A DNA stretch of 23,057 nt from Pelargonium cotyledonis (taxonomy: Eukaryota; Streptophyta; Magnoliopsida; Geraniales; Geraniaceae), in contig JAYMTA010000917.1 in NCBI GenBank assembly GCA_036897625.1, positions 1-23,057 on the forward strand, written 5' to 3'. The notes beneath the pieces were generated by a model. That model was not told where the DNA came from. It did no database searches and was given only the letters and a program-made list of their open reading frames with translations. Shown in pieces: positions 1 through 10,566 of the stretch. Positions within the stretch are counted from its first letter, which is position 1, and each line of letters opens with the position of its first letter. A program made the translations under genes and the position numbers.

Positions 1-508
1 CCTTGTGTCCAGTTAGCCACCTTCTTGGCTCTTTTCAGGTCACATTTCAGGTAGCTCCTCATGTTTGGGAACAAGTACACACTGTGAGGGAACGTCGTGC
101 TGTTTGGCGCATCATACTTGAACACTGCATTCATTCATTCATATATATATTCTTCAGTTTCCAGATTATTCAAGTTGGTACGCTTGCTGATAAAACAAAA
201 ATATATATAATTAATATTTGCTGACCTAGAGTATCGTTGACGTAGTAGGGACCATTTTTGAAGGCCCATTGCGAGTAGTTGAAGCCGAAGTGCCAACGCT
301 GAGAGCCACCAACAACAATGGTGTTGGGACGTTGAGGCTGTGTGTATTTGGGTTGATGATGAGAAACATTGTTGTTGGTGGTGTTGTTGAAGCCCCAAGT
401 AGGCCAGTTAGTGTTGTTGAAGCCCAAGTGCCAGTCCTTGTTGCCCATTCCTACTCCCAATAATATGGAAGCAGTCACAACAAAGATGAGAACTTTAACA
501 CAACTCAT
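1..508 (-). CDS. Phytocyanin-like (plastocyanin-like domain) secreted protein, 5' part only
   Basis: Exon 1 is 508-226 and exon 2 is 124 to beyond position 1, split by a 101-bp phase-1 GT-AG intron (225-125). The protein opens with a signal peptide (about residues 1-22, hydrophobic stretch VLIFVVTASILLGVG). An Asn/Thr-rich spacer follows, then a cupredoxin-type domain from about residue 66 (IVVGG...RWHFGFNYSQWAFKNGPYY). Joining the exons gives NDTL-VFKYDAPNSTTFPHSV and then a conserved KCDLKRAK block, the usual order in plant plastocyanin-like proteins. The His in FPHSV sits where phytocyanins carry their first copper ligand; the other ligands lie outside the window. Such proteins are secreted or anchored at the plasma membrane or wall; some bind copper, others have lost ligands. 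The N-terminal spacer repeats the domain's own WHxGFNNT motif, which is unusual. It is divergent from the next gene, about 1.06 kb away. The family is clear; the precise ortholog is not. Confidence 0.86.
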
Positions 509-615
509 GGTCTCTCAATATATAACTACTCAATGAAAAAAGAGATATATATATGAAAACTAATTAGGAGCTATAGGTTGGATTTGGGATGCAAAAATAG
601 GATGGTGTTGATGGG

Positions 616-624
616 TTTATATAT
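616..624 (-). promoter_or_regulatory. Candidate TATA box of the phytocyanin-like gene
   Basis: On the minus strand this reads ATATATAAA, preceded by CC. It lies about 108 bp upstream of the ATG at 508, which leaves room for a leader of roughly 75-80 nt. A nearer AT run at about 545-553 is a simple-sequence alternative. No transcript evidence is available. Confidence 0.45.
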
Positions 625-639
625 GGGTTAGGCTTGGAA

Positions 640-1500
640 TTAGTCAGAGACAGAGTAGTGCCATTTACCCCAAAAATGGACTTTTTTTTATAAACATTTT
701 CATAATGGGGTAGGTTTGTAAGGAAAACCTTTTATCAAAAGCTCTTTGAAAAAAAAAAAATGAGCAACTTAATTCTCATGAGCAAGTACAGTGGAATTGA
801 ATCCTCCACTTGACCACTTTTATTTTTTCTTAGATATAAGAGGAATGTTAAATCTTAACTTATAGTTATTTTATCTGTTATTATCAATTATTCTCGGAGC
901 AATTGGCTTGTGTTATTTGCTCATCCAAATGTCTCGGTTTCGAGCATTGGTTGATACGCTTGCTTATAAAAAAAAGGAGATGAAAATAAAGATTTATTTT
1001 AAGAAACTTTTTGTAACAATAATAATACACTTATTTACTGAGAATGAAAGGCGACTAATGGAGTCAATACTACACATGAAATATAGTAATTAGTTAATTA
1101 AGAAAAAGAAAGTAATTGCGGTTTGAGCGGAAACATATTGACCAAAAAGAAAAGGTGGTGAGAACGGAAGTACGTATATTCGTCTTCAAATGCGTCCAGA
1201 GAAAATTGTTAGTATCTTGGTACGATTGAGTGATGTAATCATGACATTTTTGTTAATTGATTTGTACTAAAACCACGTGGGCATAATCCTAATCCAATTG
1301 CTTACATTCTAAATTTGAGGCTGAAAAAATGGGGAAATCGGATCGGACGGAGTTTTTAGTGTTTACTCGTTATAGTCGTTGCCGCGAAACGTGAAGTGAA
1401 CCGCAAACAAAAACCCAGAAATAGTGAGGGACTCGAGTAGAGCTACTATAGTCGGAGCCAATCGGACAAGAAAAGGATCGCCACTGTTTAATTCTGGTTC
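640..1500. other. Divergent intergenic/promoter region, no gene seen
   Basis: This is the shared upstream DNA of the minus-strand phytocyanin-like gene and the plus-strand RING ligase. It is AT-rich with several A/T runs. No open frame has convincing coding character. The one clear cis-motif is the palindromic G-box at 1273-1280. Confidence 0.6.
1273..1280 (+). promoter_or_regulatory. Palindromic G-box CCACGTGG
   Basis: A perfect 8-bp palindrome containing CACGTG lies about 290 bp upstream of the RING ligase start codon. G-boxes bind bZIP and bHLH factors and often mediate light or ABA responses. Function here is inferred from motif and position only; a chance match is possible. Confidence 0.45.
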
Positions 1501-1520
1501 TATGCCCGAAAATGCAACCC

Positions 1521-1528
1521 TATATATA
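1521..1528 (+). promoter_or_regulatory. Candidate TATA box of the RNF170-like gene
   Basis: TATATATA lies 40 bp before the ATG at 1568. If used, the 5' leader would be only about 10-20 nt, which is short for a plant gene. The real start of transcription may therefore be upstream and this run incidental. Confidence 0.3.
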
Positions 1529-1567
1529 CGCACCTCCTTCAGGGACAACGGAATTTCCCGGTGAGAA

Positions 1568-4549
1568 ATGGAGAGCCCTAGCCTCCACGACCGCAACAAC
1601 ATCAATGCGCTCGCTGTTGTGGACTCAGAAGCAACTCACGACGGAGGAACCAAGGCGGAGCCCAACGCCGGTCCTCCTCTCGATGACTGCTGTCCTATTT
1701 GCTTCGGCCGCTTCTCCGTTTCCTGCCGATCCGATTGCGGCCACTGGTACTGCGGTTCGTATTCTTATCCCCTCCCTTTCTTTTCTTTTGCCTCTGTTTG
1801 TTTGCTCAGAAAATTATGCCTCTGATTTTTGTTTGTTCCCATTTCATATTGTTTTAATTGAAGAAATGAAGCTCTAATTATGGAAAGGATTGACATGGTA
1901 TCACATATCTTAAGTTTCTGTTAAATTGTGGATGGGGCGGATTTAAAGGATTGAGTCTGAGAGTCTCCTTCTAGTGACTGCAGTCTTATTATGACAATCA
2001 CAGAATGTAGGTGTTTCTCATTCAAAATTTTCATTGTAAAATTGGTATTCCTTCTCCGCAGCTAGTTGCATTCTGCAGTACTGGAACTATAGTTCGGCAC
2101 CTAAAAAATGCAAGTGCCCCATGTGCTCTCACCATATTAATATGTTGGTGCCAGATGCATCAATATGCCACCCGCTGGATGAGGAAGTTACGAAGGTCCT
2201 GGAAAATGTTCTGAGGTACAATAGCCTGTTTGTTGGAGGCATTCGCGGCGTAGTTCAGGTATGAGTGTGTTTCATTTGCTTGCAGATTTGTCTGGACGAC
2301 ATGTTCTTTCTTTTGTTCTGTGGAGCTAACCTGTTAGTCCAGCCAAATGCAATGATGCCAATAAAACAATAGATATGTAGGTAGCAATACTTCAACTATG
2401 AATCTAAAAGTGGTCATTTTCTTAGAATTGATTTGCATTCTGATATGTTGTCAGGGTGAGGACCATGGGATTGATGTTTTTCAAATACTTTTCTTTTTGA
2501 ATCCTATAGATGGTATCTACATATTAAAAAGAATCCTCGTGTAACAAGGGTGTACGAGGAATGAATAAATGATATCCGTAAATAAATTAGAAATATATGA
2601 TTACAGATGGTTACTTTGCTGCACCATCCTCATTCTGGAACCATGGGTCTTTATCTCCGTCTTGTTTCAACTTTCAAGCTTTCACAGAAATAGATTGTAT
2701 TTTAAAGCTACTTGTAATTCCTTGTGATTTTGCAGAAAGTATGTGGTTTACCACTCTTTATCAAGAGAATCTTCCGAGAAATGATGGATCCTGATAGACC
2801 TAATTCATATTTTCATGAAATACGTCTTTTTGCAGTTAAGTTTATCCAGCATATGCTTAATTTGAACTTTAACATTCATCTTTTTCTGTAGATCATTGGA
2901 TGGTTTAGTCTCTATCCTCTTTTCTAACTGCAAAAAAATTGACCTTTCTGTCATAAAACTTGATATGCATGGAAATCTATATCTTTGCTAAAGAAAGTAT
3001 TTAGGATGTGAACTTTGTACAAATTTGTCTTTTATTCTCGTGTAGGTGGAGAAGCATGTTTTGACATGCCTTATGTGAGTAAATCATGTACATAAGATCC
3101 AGGATAAACAACTCTGATACAAACCTGCTGTGTTGAAGACAATTGGAACTGTCCAAAAAAATTATGTTTGCTTCATTTGTTTGGGTCAATTTTGTTAAAC
3201 CTCTCCAATTGACTTGAAAATGATGGATTTGAGAAATTGTTCTTATTAATTTTGGCACCTCAAGTACATCAGACTTTTCTTTAGATTTAATCTCTTACAA
3301 TAACAAAAATATATTTTACAACCAAAAAATTAATCAAGAAAAATAATTTATCCTTCTTTTCTATGTAATCTAGATGGAAAATTTTACTGTCTCTTATATG
3401 AAAGGTCAACTCTTTCTTAAACAAAACTTTTATCTTATAGTATTTCATCTAATAAAGGAAAATTATACAATTCTACATGTTTTATTGGAGTGCCCTGTGC
3501 CTTGTGCTTATGCTCAAGAGCGCCTTTGCACCGTTTTGTGCCTTGCATTTTTGATAATTATGAATGACCTTAACCTTTTTATGGGCTGAATTGTGGAGTA
3601 ACAATTTCAGTATTTTGCTTTCATTGAGTTAAGATTGACTTACAGTTGCATAGTCAAACGTATAATCTAGGAATGACACGGAGAAGTATTTTTAGTGTTT
3701 TAATAGGTCCGCAAATAGATCCTGTCACTGTAAGAAACTTTGAGCACTCGTATTAATCGGTACCCAATAGTGAAGGTACTATTATGTTTATGATATACTA
3801 TGTACCCATTGGATAACATATGATTTTTTGTCTTGTTGGCAGATGTTACTAAGTATCCTCTACACAGCTACTCCATTTGACTTCATTCCAACAGGTATGC
3901 TATTTCTTAGGAAACAACAGCATGTTTGTTACTTGTACTCTTTACTACCATGTGCTCTCTGCATGATGGATCAGGACATATATCTAATGTCCCAAACATG
4001 CTTGAAACATCTATATGGCACATAATTAGGATGCCACTGGGTAGATGATTCATGGCCGGTTTGTTTTTTGTTGTGGACCATTCTATATATGTCTTTGTAA
4101 CTGCTAGAGCAAATCTTAAAGTCGATGGCCATGCATATGATATGGCAGTTCTTGGAATAGGAAAATCACAGTTTATGTAAATAATGGGCACATATCTTGT
4201 GCCCATTCTTTAAATATAGTGACTAAGACCATTAATGACCAATGGCATACAGGGTTGAAAAAAATAATGAAACAAAATTATCGAGCAACTGCCAATAGCA
4301 TGGTTCTTAAGAAAAAATGTCTTGTCTTGCAGGTTTGACACATATGGTTCATGCATATTTAGATCTTTTTACTTGTATTAAATTCATCTGACGCGAATTC
4401 TTGAATATCTTTCCCCAGGGGGTGTAGGAATTGTAAGGTTGTTTGATTATGCTGCAGTTGCTCTGATAATTATTCTACGTTTAGTAGGCATTTATGGAAG
4501 AAGAAGACTAAATCGGCGTGTGAGGCACTTGGCTGCCATCGAACAGTGA
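1568..4549 (+). CDS. E3 ubiquitin ligase RNF170-like, RING finger plus DUF1232 (complete, 5 exons)
   Basis: Exons: 1568-1754, 2062-2258, 2736-2834, 3843-3894, 4419-4549. They join in frame to 666 nt, 221 aa, with GT-AG introns. Residues 1-40 are a polar leader. A C3HC4 RING follows: C42-P-I-C45, C57-G-H59, C62-x2-C65, C81-P-M-C84, split by intron 1 between C62 and C65. The C-terminal half matches DUF1232: KVCGLPLFIKRIFREMMDP, then two hydrophobic segments (LFAMLLSILYTATPFDFIP and AAVALIIILRLVGIY) and a basic tail ending RRVRHLAAIEQ. In animals RNF170 is an ER membrane E3 acting in ER-associated degradation of IP3 receptors. Plants lack that substrate, so only E3 activity at an internal membrane is inferred. 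The length suits plant homologs. The start is the first ATG giving this frame, and no lesion is seen. Intron 3 (about 1 kb) holds no recognisable gene. Confidence 0.92.
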
Positions 4550-5250
4550 CTTGAACCGAATCTGTAACACAGGCCGTGTTGCTGTTCTTCTTCCTTGATT
4601 TAAATTCGAGGATTTGTAATTACGCAAGTTAGCTCATATTTAGTAAAATTTAATCTAATCAACTAAAATATCTGTTAGAGATTGGGAAACAGTAAGTCAT
4701 GTGGTGTAAAATAGTTGCCATACTGATATAGATAGTGGTGATGTAAGTCTCAGCAGGCCACTTCGGCTACTTTCGTACATAATTGGTCCTGAGTTTATAA
4801 CGTGAGTTTTGCTTCACAGGAAAAAGGGTTTTTATTTCATACTCTATCCGCTCCAAAATATGTATGTGTATGTGTTACTCTATCAAGTAAAAGTTACAAA
4901 GAAATAGTTACGAAGAAATTAGTTAGTGTTTGATATTTTGGCTTGTACTCTTGAACACACGTGTTGTAAAAAATTCAAAGGATTTTTATTGTGTATTAAT
5001 CAAATATCATTTTCTTAAATTCAATATTATACCCTTAATTTCTTTCAGACAATTTTATCAAACAATCTCATAATTCATAATTCTTTTCAATCTTCTTCCA
5101 AACATTAATTTATCAAATAAAGTCTTTATTCTCTACATATGTATTTTATCTCATTCCAACTACATCTACAAACATTTCACCATCAAACAAACACCAAATG
5201 AAATTCCAAATGTGTAAAATTTTAAAAATGCTTGTCTATAAATCGAAAGT
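4550..5250. other. Intergenic DNA after the RNF170-like gene, MITE-like scraps
   Basis: This is the 3' flank of the ligase gene followed by very AT-rich DNA. TACTCTATCCGCTCCAAAAT at about 4840-4859 resembles a Stowaway terminus, but I see no matching far end. GTGTTTGATATTTT near 4925 and ATCAAACAAACACC near 5182 form weak inverted ends of a possible element lying just before the terpene synthase relic. No gene is seen. Confidence 0.35.
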
Positions 5251-5257
5251 CAATGTG

Positions 5258-5455
5258 TCACATGTCTACACAAATTCTACCGCCAAGTCAGACGGGGTCT
5301 CCGAGGAGGAAGCAGTAGGGGAGCTTCAAAAAATAGTGAAAAGTTATTGGAAAGATCTAAACGAAAAGTGCTTGAGGCCTACCGAAGTTTCAATGCATAT
5401 TCTGACGGGCATGCTCAACCTTGTGCGGACTACGGAGGCTGCATTAACTTATTGC
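5258..5455 (+). pseudogene. Terpene synthase C-terminal exon relic
   Basis: An open stretch encodes DGVSEEEAVGELQKIV, then WKDLNEKCLRPTEVSMHILT and GMLNLVR. This is the diagnostic last-exon signature of plant terpene synthases (GVSEEEA...AWKDINEECLRPT...LNLAR), from the metal-binding C-terminal alpha domain. The DDxxD and NSE/DTE metal motifs lie in earlier exons and are absent. After LNLVRTTEAAL the homology stops: the usual tyrosine-glycine-rich end is replaced by an unrelated tail ending at a stop near 5521. The sequence upstream to 4550 shows no further exons and no clear splice acceptor. I call it a truncated relic rather than a gene. The family match is strong; the subfamily (mono- or sesquiterpene) cannot be decided from this piece. 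Confidence 0.82.
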
Positions 5456-5521
5456 TCTATTTTCATTGTGATGTCCTCCAACAACAATTGTGTGTCCTCA
5501 ATAACTCATCTTTTATGGTGA

Positions 5522-6200
5522 TCTAGCTACGATTGTTGATCATATTGTAATTTACGAGCTATATCTACATATAAGTAAATAAATAAATAAGAATTATTTG
5601 TAATTATATTTTTAAAAAAAATATGATTTTTCGTTCACCTTTTCCATTTAGATTTTAAAAAAAAGAAATTTGGTTAAACACCCGTTCAATCATATATGTT
5701 GAAGTGGGTGATGTGTCCCATGTACATTGGAAAGATATAAATGAGGTGAGTATATATGTAGTGCAAGTGAAACCTACTAATAAGCTTAATATTTTAGTGG
5801 TGGAAACTAAACTATTGTATGAAACATAATTATTGAAATCTAACAAGATATGCATGGCCATTAGCCCAATTAATGAAGCCAAATTTTCAATAGCGTTAGC
5901 ATGCTACAAACGGATTAATATAATTTAGTAAACAAATGTTTTCATATTTTGAAATTTTTGTATAATTTTCTATTAGAGTAAATGCTAGTCAATCCTAGAT
6001 TGACTCACTCGATTCAGGGTTAGTGGAGACTCTCACTAGTCATTATCAAAGAGGCTCTCAGTTGACTTCTTGAGAGTGGGAGGAAGCGAGATGCGAGACA
6101 TGTTGTTCAGGCTTTACAAATCCGAGGAAAGAATTTCTATGCCTTGGGTCTAGTTTATGGTGACATTTTATCCTTAGTCTCTTTTTTTTAGATTATTGAA
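5522..6200. other. Intergenic DNA, no gene seen
   Basis: AT-rich sequence follows the terpene synthase relic. From about 5990 the base composition becomes more balanced, leading into the RNase H relic at 6201-6344. This stretch probably holds more decayed retroelement (for example around 6030-6170), but no readable domain is preserved there. Confidence 0.4.
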
Positions 6201-6344
6201 TTTAATTTTATCAGTAGATCCGCAAATAGAGTGACTCATTATATTGCTAGATCGTCTAATTCTATTTTAGGTCCGGTTGGATGGGCTGGTTCAGTTGATG
6301 GGATTCCTCTGGCTGTTTTGTTAGCTTATATTTTGAATGCTTAA
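6201..6344 (+). mobile_element. Decayed LINE RNase H-like C-terminus
   Basis: The frame reads FNFISRSANRVTHYIARSSN, then a WAGSVDGIPLAVLLAYILNA tail and a stop. The pattern F-x-F-x-x-R-x-A-N-x-V-x-H-x-x-A-R, followed by a Trp and a hydrophobic end, is the C-terminal signature of the plant RNase H (RVT_3-type) domain found in non-LTR retrotransposons and derived genes. The normal catalytic N-terminal part is not readable upstream, so this is a relic ending about 180 bp before the ARMC6-like start codon. Confidence 0.6.
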
Positions 6345-6526
6345 TTAAGGTTTCACTCTTTCCCTCAAAAACCAAATAATGTAGTCAAACCCGACCCGCT
6401 AGTTACCGAGACCCATAAAAAACCTCCCTTTCTTCCCCCTCAGTCTCATTTTCAGTACTCTCCAACTCTGCTTCGCCATTTTCACTCTGCAAATCACTCA
6501 TCACAATACTCCGACACAAAAAAGAG

Positions 6527-7069
6527 ATGGGCCCACCCAAGACCGTCCGATCGATCTCTCAGGAGGCTTTCGACGAGCTCGTCAGGGAAAACATGGAGGA
6601 CCTCGACATGGATCCTACCGAGGCTCTCCAAGATGCCGTCCACACTCTCACCCTCCAGGGGGTCGATCTCTCCGGTACCGAATCTTCATCTTCTCGACCT
6701 TCCAAACAGAACCCACTTCGCAAAAGTTAACATTTACCACTTGTGTTTCAGGTATTGTCACTTCTCTTCCCGGGGAGGGTGGTGTTAGAGATAATCCAGT
6801 GATTCAGAGTTTGGATAGATTGAAGCAGTTCAATTCGGATTCCAAGGATCAAATTGAAGATAGAGATTTGGATGAGATGGTGGAGTTGCTTGATAGTCTT
6901 ACTGAGTTATGTTGTCTTGAAGAATCTGGAAATGCTGCTATAGCTACCAAGAATGGTGGGTTGGAATTGCTTTGTTCTGTCTGTTCTAAGATCTCGAAAG
7001 GCAGTGATCGGGTACTGGTTTCAGCTTTGAAAGCAATGGCACCACTTCTTTATGGTATGTTAAAAACGT

Positions 7070-7103
<34 letters not shown>

Positions 7104-10100
7104 GTTGTCGTCGTCTATAGTTTGTGTTGCTTACTGTAGTTGGAGACTTGGCTGACTGTGGTTACTGATGAAGTGAGCTTCAATAAAGATAGCTAAGATT
7201 GATACGAAATGTCCTTATTTTTGTTAAATCAGCAAAGATCATAAATAGTGCAAGATGAAATTGAGAAAATGTTAGAATAGATGACAAGTGTGCACAATTA
7301 CCAAAAAAAATATTTGTGGATGTGGAGTTTATTGTTGAAGATAATAAGTGACTATGTTTTTGTGCATAATTTTTTATAGCATTTCCCACTGCTTGGGTTG
7401 CACTTTGGAATTGCAATTAGGAGAAGAAGAAAAAAAGGAGTGATGCTCATTGTCATTAAAATCTGGAAAATCGTGTTTTAAGTTGATAGTAAGAACTTTT
7501 CTCATTATGATATGGATGTGATGTGCATTAGCTATTGGCTTTAAAATAACTGATGAATAAGTATTGGAAGAGGTGATATCAGTTCTATGTAAAAGATCAT
7601 GTTAATTGTTTATTTACATTCTTTTGTATCATGGTCGGTTTTTTCCTTAAAGTATTGCAACAAATAAGTGTGTCCCAACTCCATGTCATTTGCAGATATT
7701 CAAAGTACGGAAATATTTCAGAGTAGTGCAGGACCGACTATTGTGATGGGTATCCTAAAGGATGGCAGTCAAAACATGGACATTCTGAATTCTGGTTTTG
7801 CCATTGTTGCTGCAGCTGCAACTGGTAATGAGGTTCTCAAGCAGTCATTCATGGAGTTGAAAATTGATGAGCTTATTATGCAAGTACTGACTATACAGAG
7901 TAAAGGAAGCATCCAAAGTTTGTATGATGCTATACGTATCATGTTAACACCTGATGACGATCGTGTCGTGGCTTCTCAAGTGAGTGTCAAATTCTAGAAG
8001 AAGATAAACATAACTAAATTATTTTATGCATTTTTAGTGTTGCGCTGATATTCATATATGATTGTTAAAAGAATTATTTGGTTATCAAGAACTGCTAGTA
8101 AGAGAGAAGTGAAACTTTGTGCAATTACTTTTTGAAGGCTAGTGATGTTCTCAAGACCTGGTTATGAATCCTAGACTTGCTTTTTACAATTTTTTGTGCT
8201 TCTGCTTGAGTTAACATGCCATATAATTCTTCATAGTAACTGTGTCAAAGTTGTCAACTTCAGGTGTATGGCTATGCACGAAGGTTTGCAAAAATTGGAA
8301 TTGCTGTAGCTATTGTTGAATCAATACGTAGAGGGCTCAGCCCAGCTGGATTAGTCTCAGCAAGCATTGCTCTAAAGGCTGTTGCTGTCAATGTGAGTCC
8401 ATCAAACCTGATGAATTAGGATTCTTATTTTCCTGTTGGTAATTATTTGTTTTGAGAGTACCACTTTATTAATGATAGACATACTGTTATCCTCCTGTAA
8501 CTTGAAGACCATCCTTGTATGGTTGTTAAGCCATATAGAGGTGTAATCCTGGAGAATATCTGGATTATGATCTTACTGCTGGTACCCTTCAAAATTCTAA
8601 TGGCGGCAACCTGGAATATGAAGACAGTTAACATCATGATGATATGCTCTTGCCCAATGATTTTAATAAGTGTGATGTATTATATACCATACAGTTATTG
8701 ACATGTTAAAAATATTATGCTGACTCTACGACTTCTGCAGGATGAAATATGTAAATCCATTGCAGAAAATGGTGGTATTGACGCAATTCTTCAATGCATT
8801 GATAATAGTGGTGAACAAGGCAACAAAACTGTGGCCAGAGCTTGTTGTTCTTTGCTGGCCAAGGTACAAAGTGTAACTGTTATTAGATACACAATTGTTT
8901 CTGCTTAGAAATCTGTTAACAGTTTCAGCGTAGGAAATTGGTCCAAAGTGTGCTTGTGTTTCATTTTTACATTTTCTTTGAATCATGGCATGGATTTAAT
9001 TTAAATTATCTCTTACAACTTTTATGTTTTGTAAAAATTGGAGGTTGATGAGGGAAAATATCAAACTATTTTTTTAATGATTTCAGTTGAATGTGTGTGT
9101 ATTGAACACTTTTCCTGCCAACCATCGATTAGCAGCTAGAGCATCAACTGTCTTCCAATAAAAGAGTCTACAACAGGACATTATCATCATGAGACTGACA
9201 TACGATGCCATATAAACCGTCTTTTATTGCATAAAGGGATAGATTGCTAAAAGTGTCAGCCAAAAATTGACTGCCATACATATAGTTTCATACTCTAACT
9301 CATGGGTTCAGACTCGGGGACTTATTTTTATTCACACTTACCTTCAAGATGTGCTAGTTTACTTGCTTGGAGGACATTTTTAATTGCTAAGTTACCTTCA
9401 ACATTGTTATGTATGTGTCCTGATGTTGAAAAAGCATTTCTTTCAGGATTCAGTGTCATTGCTGTCATAGCATTTATGCATTTTTTCATGGTTTTATTTG
9501 TTTCCCTTTAGCTGGCAGGAAGTGACGCAAATAAGAGTGCCATTGTAGAGCAACGTGGTATGGATAGGCTAATTACACTCGCAACCAGGTTTTCTGATGA
9601 CCCTTCTGTGCTGCAAGAGGTAAGTGGTATATAAGGCTTGTAAACCATTTTCGATTTGATGCAACATAGTTGATAACTATAATATGCGATTTGGTTGAAT
9701 GGTTCATTTATGTTGCTTAATGAATTGATCTTATTATATCCAGGTTATGTCAATTATTTGTGTGCTCTGCTTGAGATCTCCTGACAATGCATCATGTGCC
9801 ATTGAAGCTGGGGCTGGAGACTTAGCTATTCAAGCCATGGAGAAGTTCCCTGCTGCCCAGCTGTTGCAGAGGAACTCTTGTCTCATGATCCGCAATCTTG
9901 TTGCAAGGAACCCCGAAATCAGGCAAGTATTCTCAACCATACAATATCCTCTCTAGTTCAAAGCACCAATTGCTATTTGAAACCAACATTCTGTTATTTT
10001 TCACTGAACAGAACAATTCTACTGAATAATGGCATCGAGAAGATTATAAGGAAGGCCAAGGAAAACCACGACAGCTGCAAAGAGGCTGCTACTGATGCGC

Positions 10101-10135
10101 TGAGAGACTTGGGGCTTGATAACTACAACTCGTAG
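6527..10135 (+). CDS. Armadillo repeat-containing protein 6-like (ARMC6-like), complete, 8 exons
   Basis: Exons: 6527-6674, 6752-7054, 7696-7979, 8264-8392, 8741-8863, 9512-9619, 9744-9922, 10012-10135. They join in frame to 1,398 nt, 465 aa. The N-terminus carries the ARMC6-type opening (SISQEAFDELVRENMEDLDM, then DPTEALQDAVHTLTLQGVDL). The rest is helical ARM repeats, for example AMAPLLYDIQSTEIFQ, LSPAGLVSASIALKAVAVND, NGGIDAILQCIDN, CSLLAKLAGSD and the last repeat RTILLNNGIEKIIRKAKEN. ARM solenoids are protein-binding scaffolds; the plant role of ARMC6 is not well defined, so no pathway is assigned. Intron 7 (9923-10011) uses a GC donor (CAG|GCAAGT), the only choice that keeps the conserved NPEIR-TILLNNG join. 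Pyrimidine-rich DNA at 6422-6443 upstream looks like a plant Y-patch core promoter. The gene is convergent with CYP40. Family confidence is high. Confidence 0.92.
7072..7101 (+). repeat. (GTT)10 microsatellite in ARMC6 intron 2
   Basis: Ten uninterrupted GTT units start 17 bp after the intron 2 donor and are followed by a short GTC run. This is a typical polymorphic intronic trinucleotide repeat with no evident function. Confidence 0.9.
9923..10011 (+). other. GC-AG intron 7 of the ARMC6-like gene
   Basis: The donor reads CAG|GCAAGT and the acceptor GAACAG|AACAAT. The split Arg codon (AG + A) restores NPEIR-TILLNNG. The alternative GT at 9927-9928 would read straight into a stop in exon 8. 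GC donors are a known minor class, normally with otherwise strong consensus, as here. Confidence 0.85.
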
Positions 10136-10213
10136 ATTTTTGTGTATTTTTTTGCTATTGTCCCTTTATATTCAGAGCAAAGTGTTTCTGGTTTTGTTTC
10201 CCTTTTCTTTCCA

Positions 10214-10566
10214 TGAAACCGAGTGTATCATAACTGTGTCAACTTCTCGAATTATGAAATTAGATGTGAAGAACAGCAATCCCTCATTAACTGGTGTGTT
10301 TTTTAATCGTTATTTTTCACAAAAAATGAGAAAGAATTAGATGTGAAGAATAGCAATCCCTCGTGAACTGGTGAAGAATAGCAATCGTTATGTTTCATCC
10401 ATGAAAAATGAGAAACAAAAACTGAAACCGAGTGTATCATAACTGTGTCAACTTCCTGAATTATGAAATTAGATGTGATGAACAGCAATCTCTCTGTGAA
10501 CTGTTTTTTTTTTTTTTTTGGCTCCGTTTCGTTATGTTTCATCCATACAAAATGAGAAACAAAAAC
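10214..10566. repeat. Diverged tandem repeat array in the ARMC6-CYP40 convergent spacer
   Basis: Module A (starts GAAACCGAGTGTATCATAAC) occurs at 10214-10285 and again at 10423-10494. Parts of it (AGATGTGAAGAATAGCAATC) recur at 10339-10358. Module B (CGTTATGTTTCATCCAT, then AAAATGAGAAACAAAAAC) occurs at 10386-10422 and 10530-10566, with an older copy near 10308-10333. The modules alternate, which suggests duplication of an A+B unit just after the ARMC6 stop. The array probably overlaps the ARMC6 3'UTR. The rest of the 10136-10936 spacer shows no gene. Confidence 0.8.

Noticed and set aside
4840-4860. Complete Stowaway element at TACTCTATCCGCTCC
   Set aside because: No complementary far end was found within several hundred bases; at most a solo end.
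5711-5755. Motif GTGTCCCAT...ATTGGAAAGA...GGTGAGTATATAT
   Set aside because: It recalls promoter-like strings common in plant repeats, but no LTR, primer-binding site or gene accompanies it.
8405-8490. Possible intronic box C/D snoRNA (TGATGA in ARMC6 intron 4)
   Set aside because: No CTGA D-box at a fitting distance and no terminal stem.
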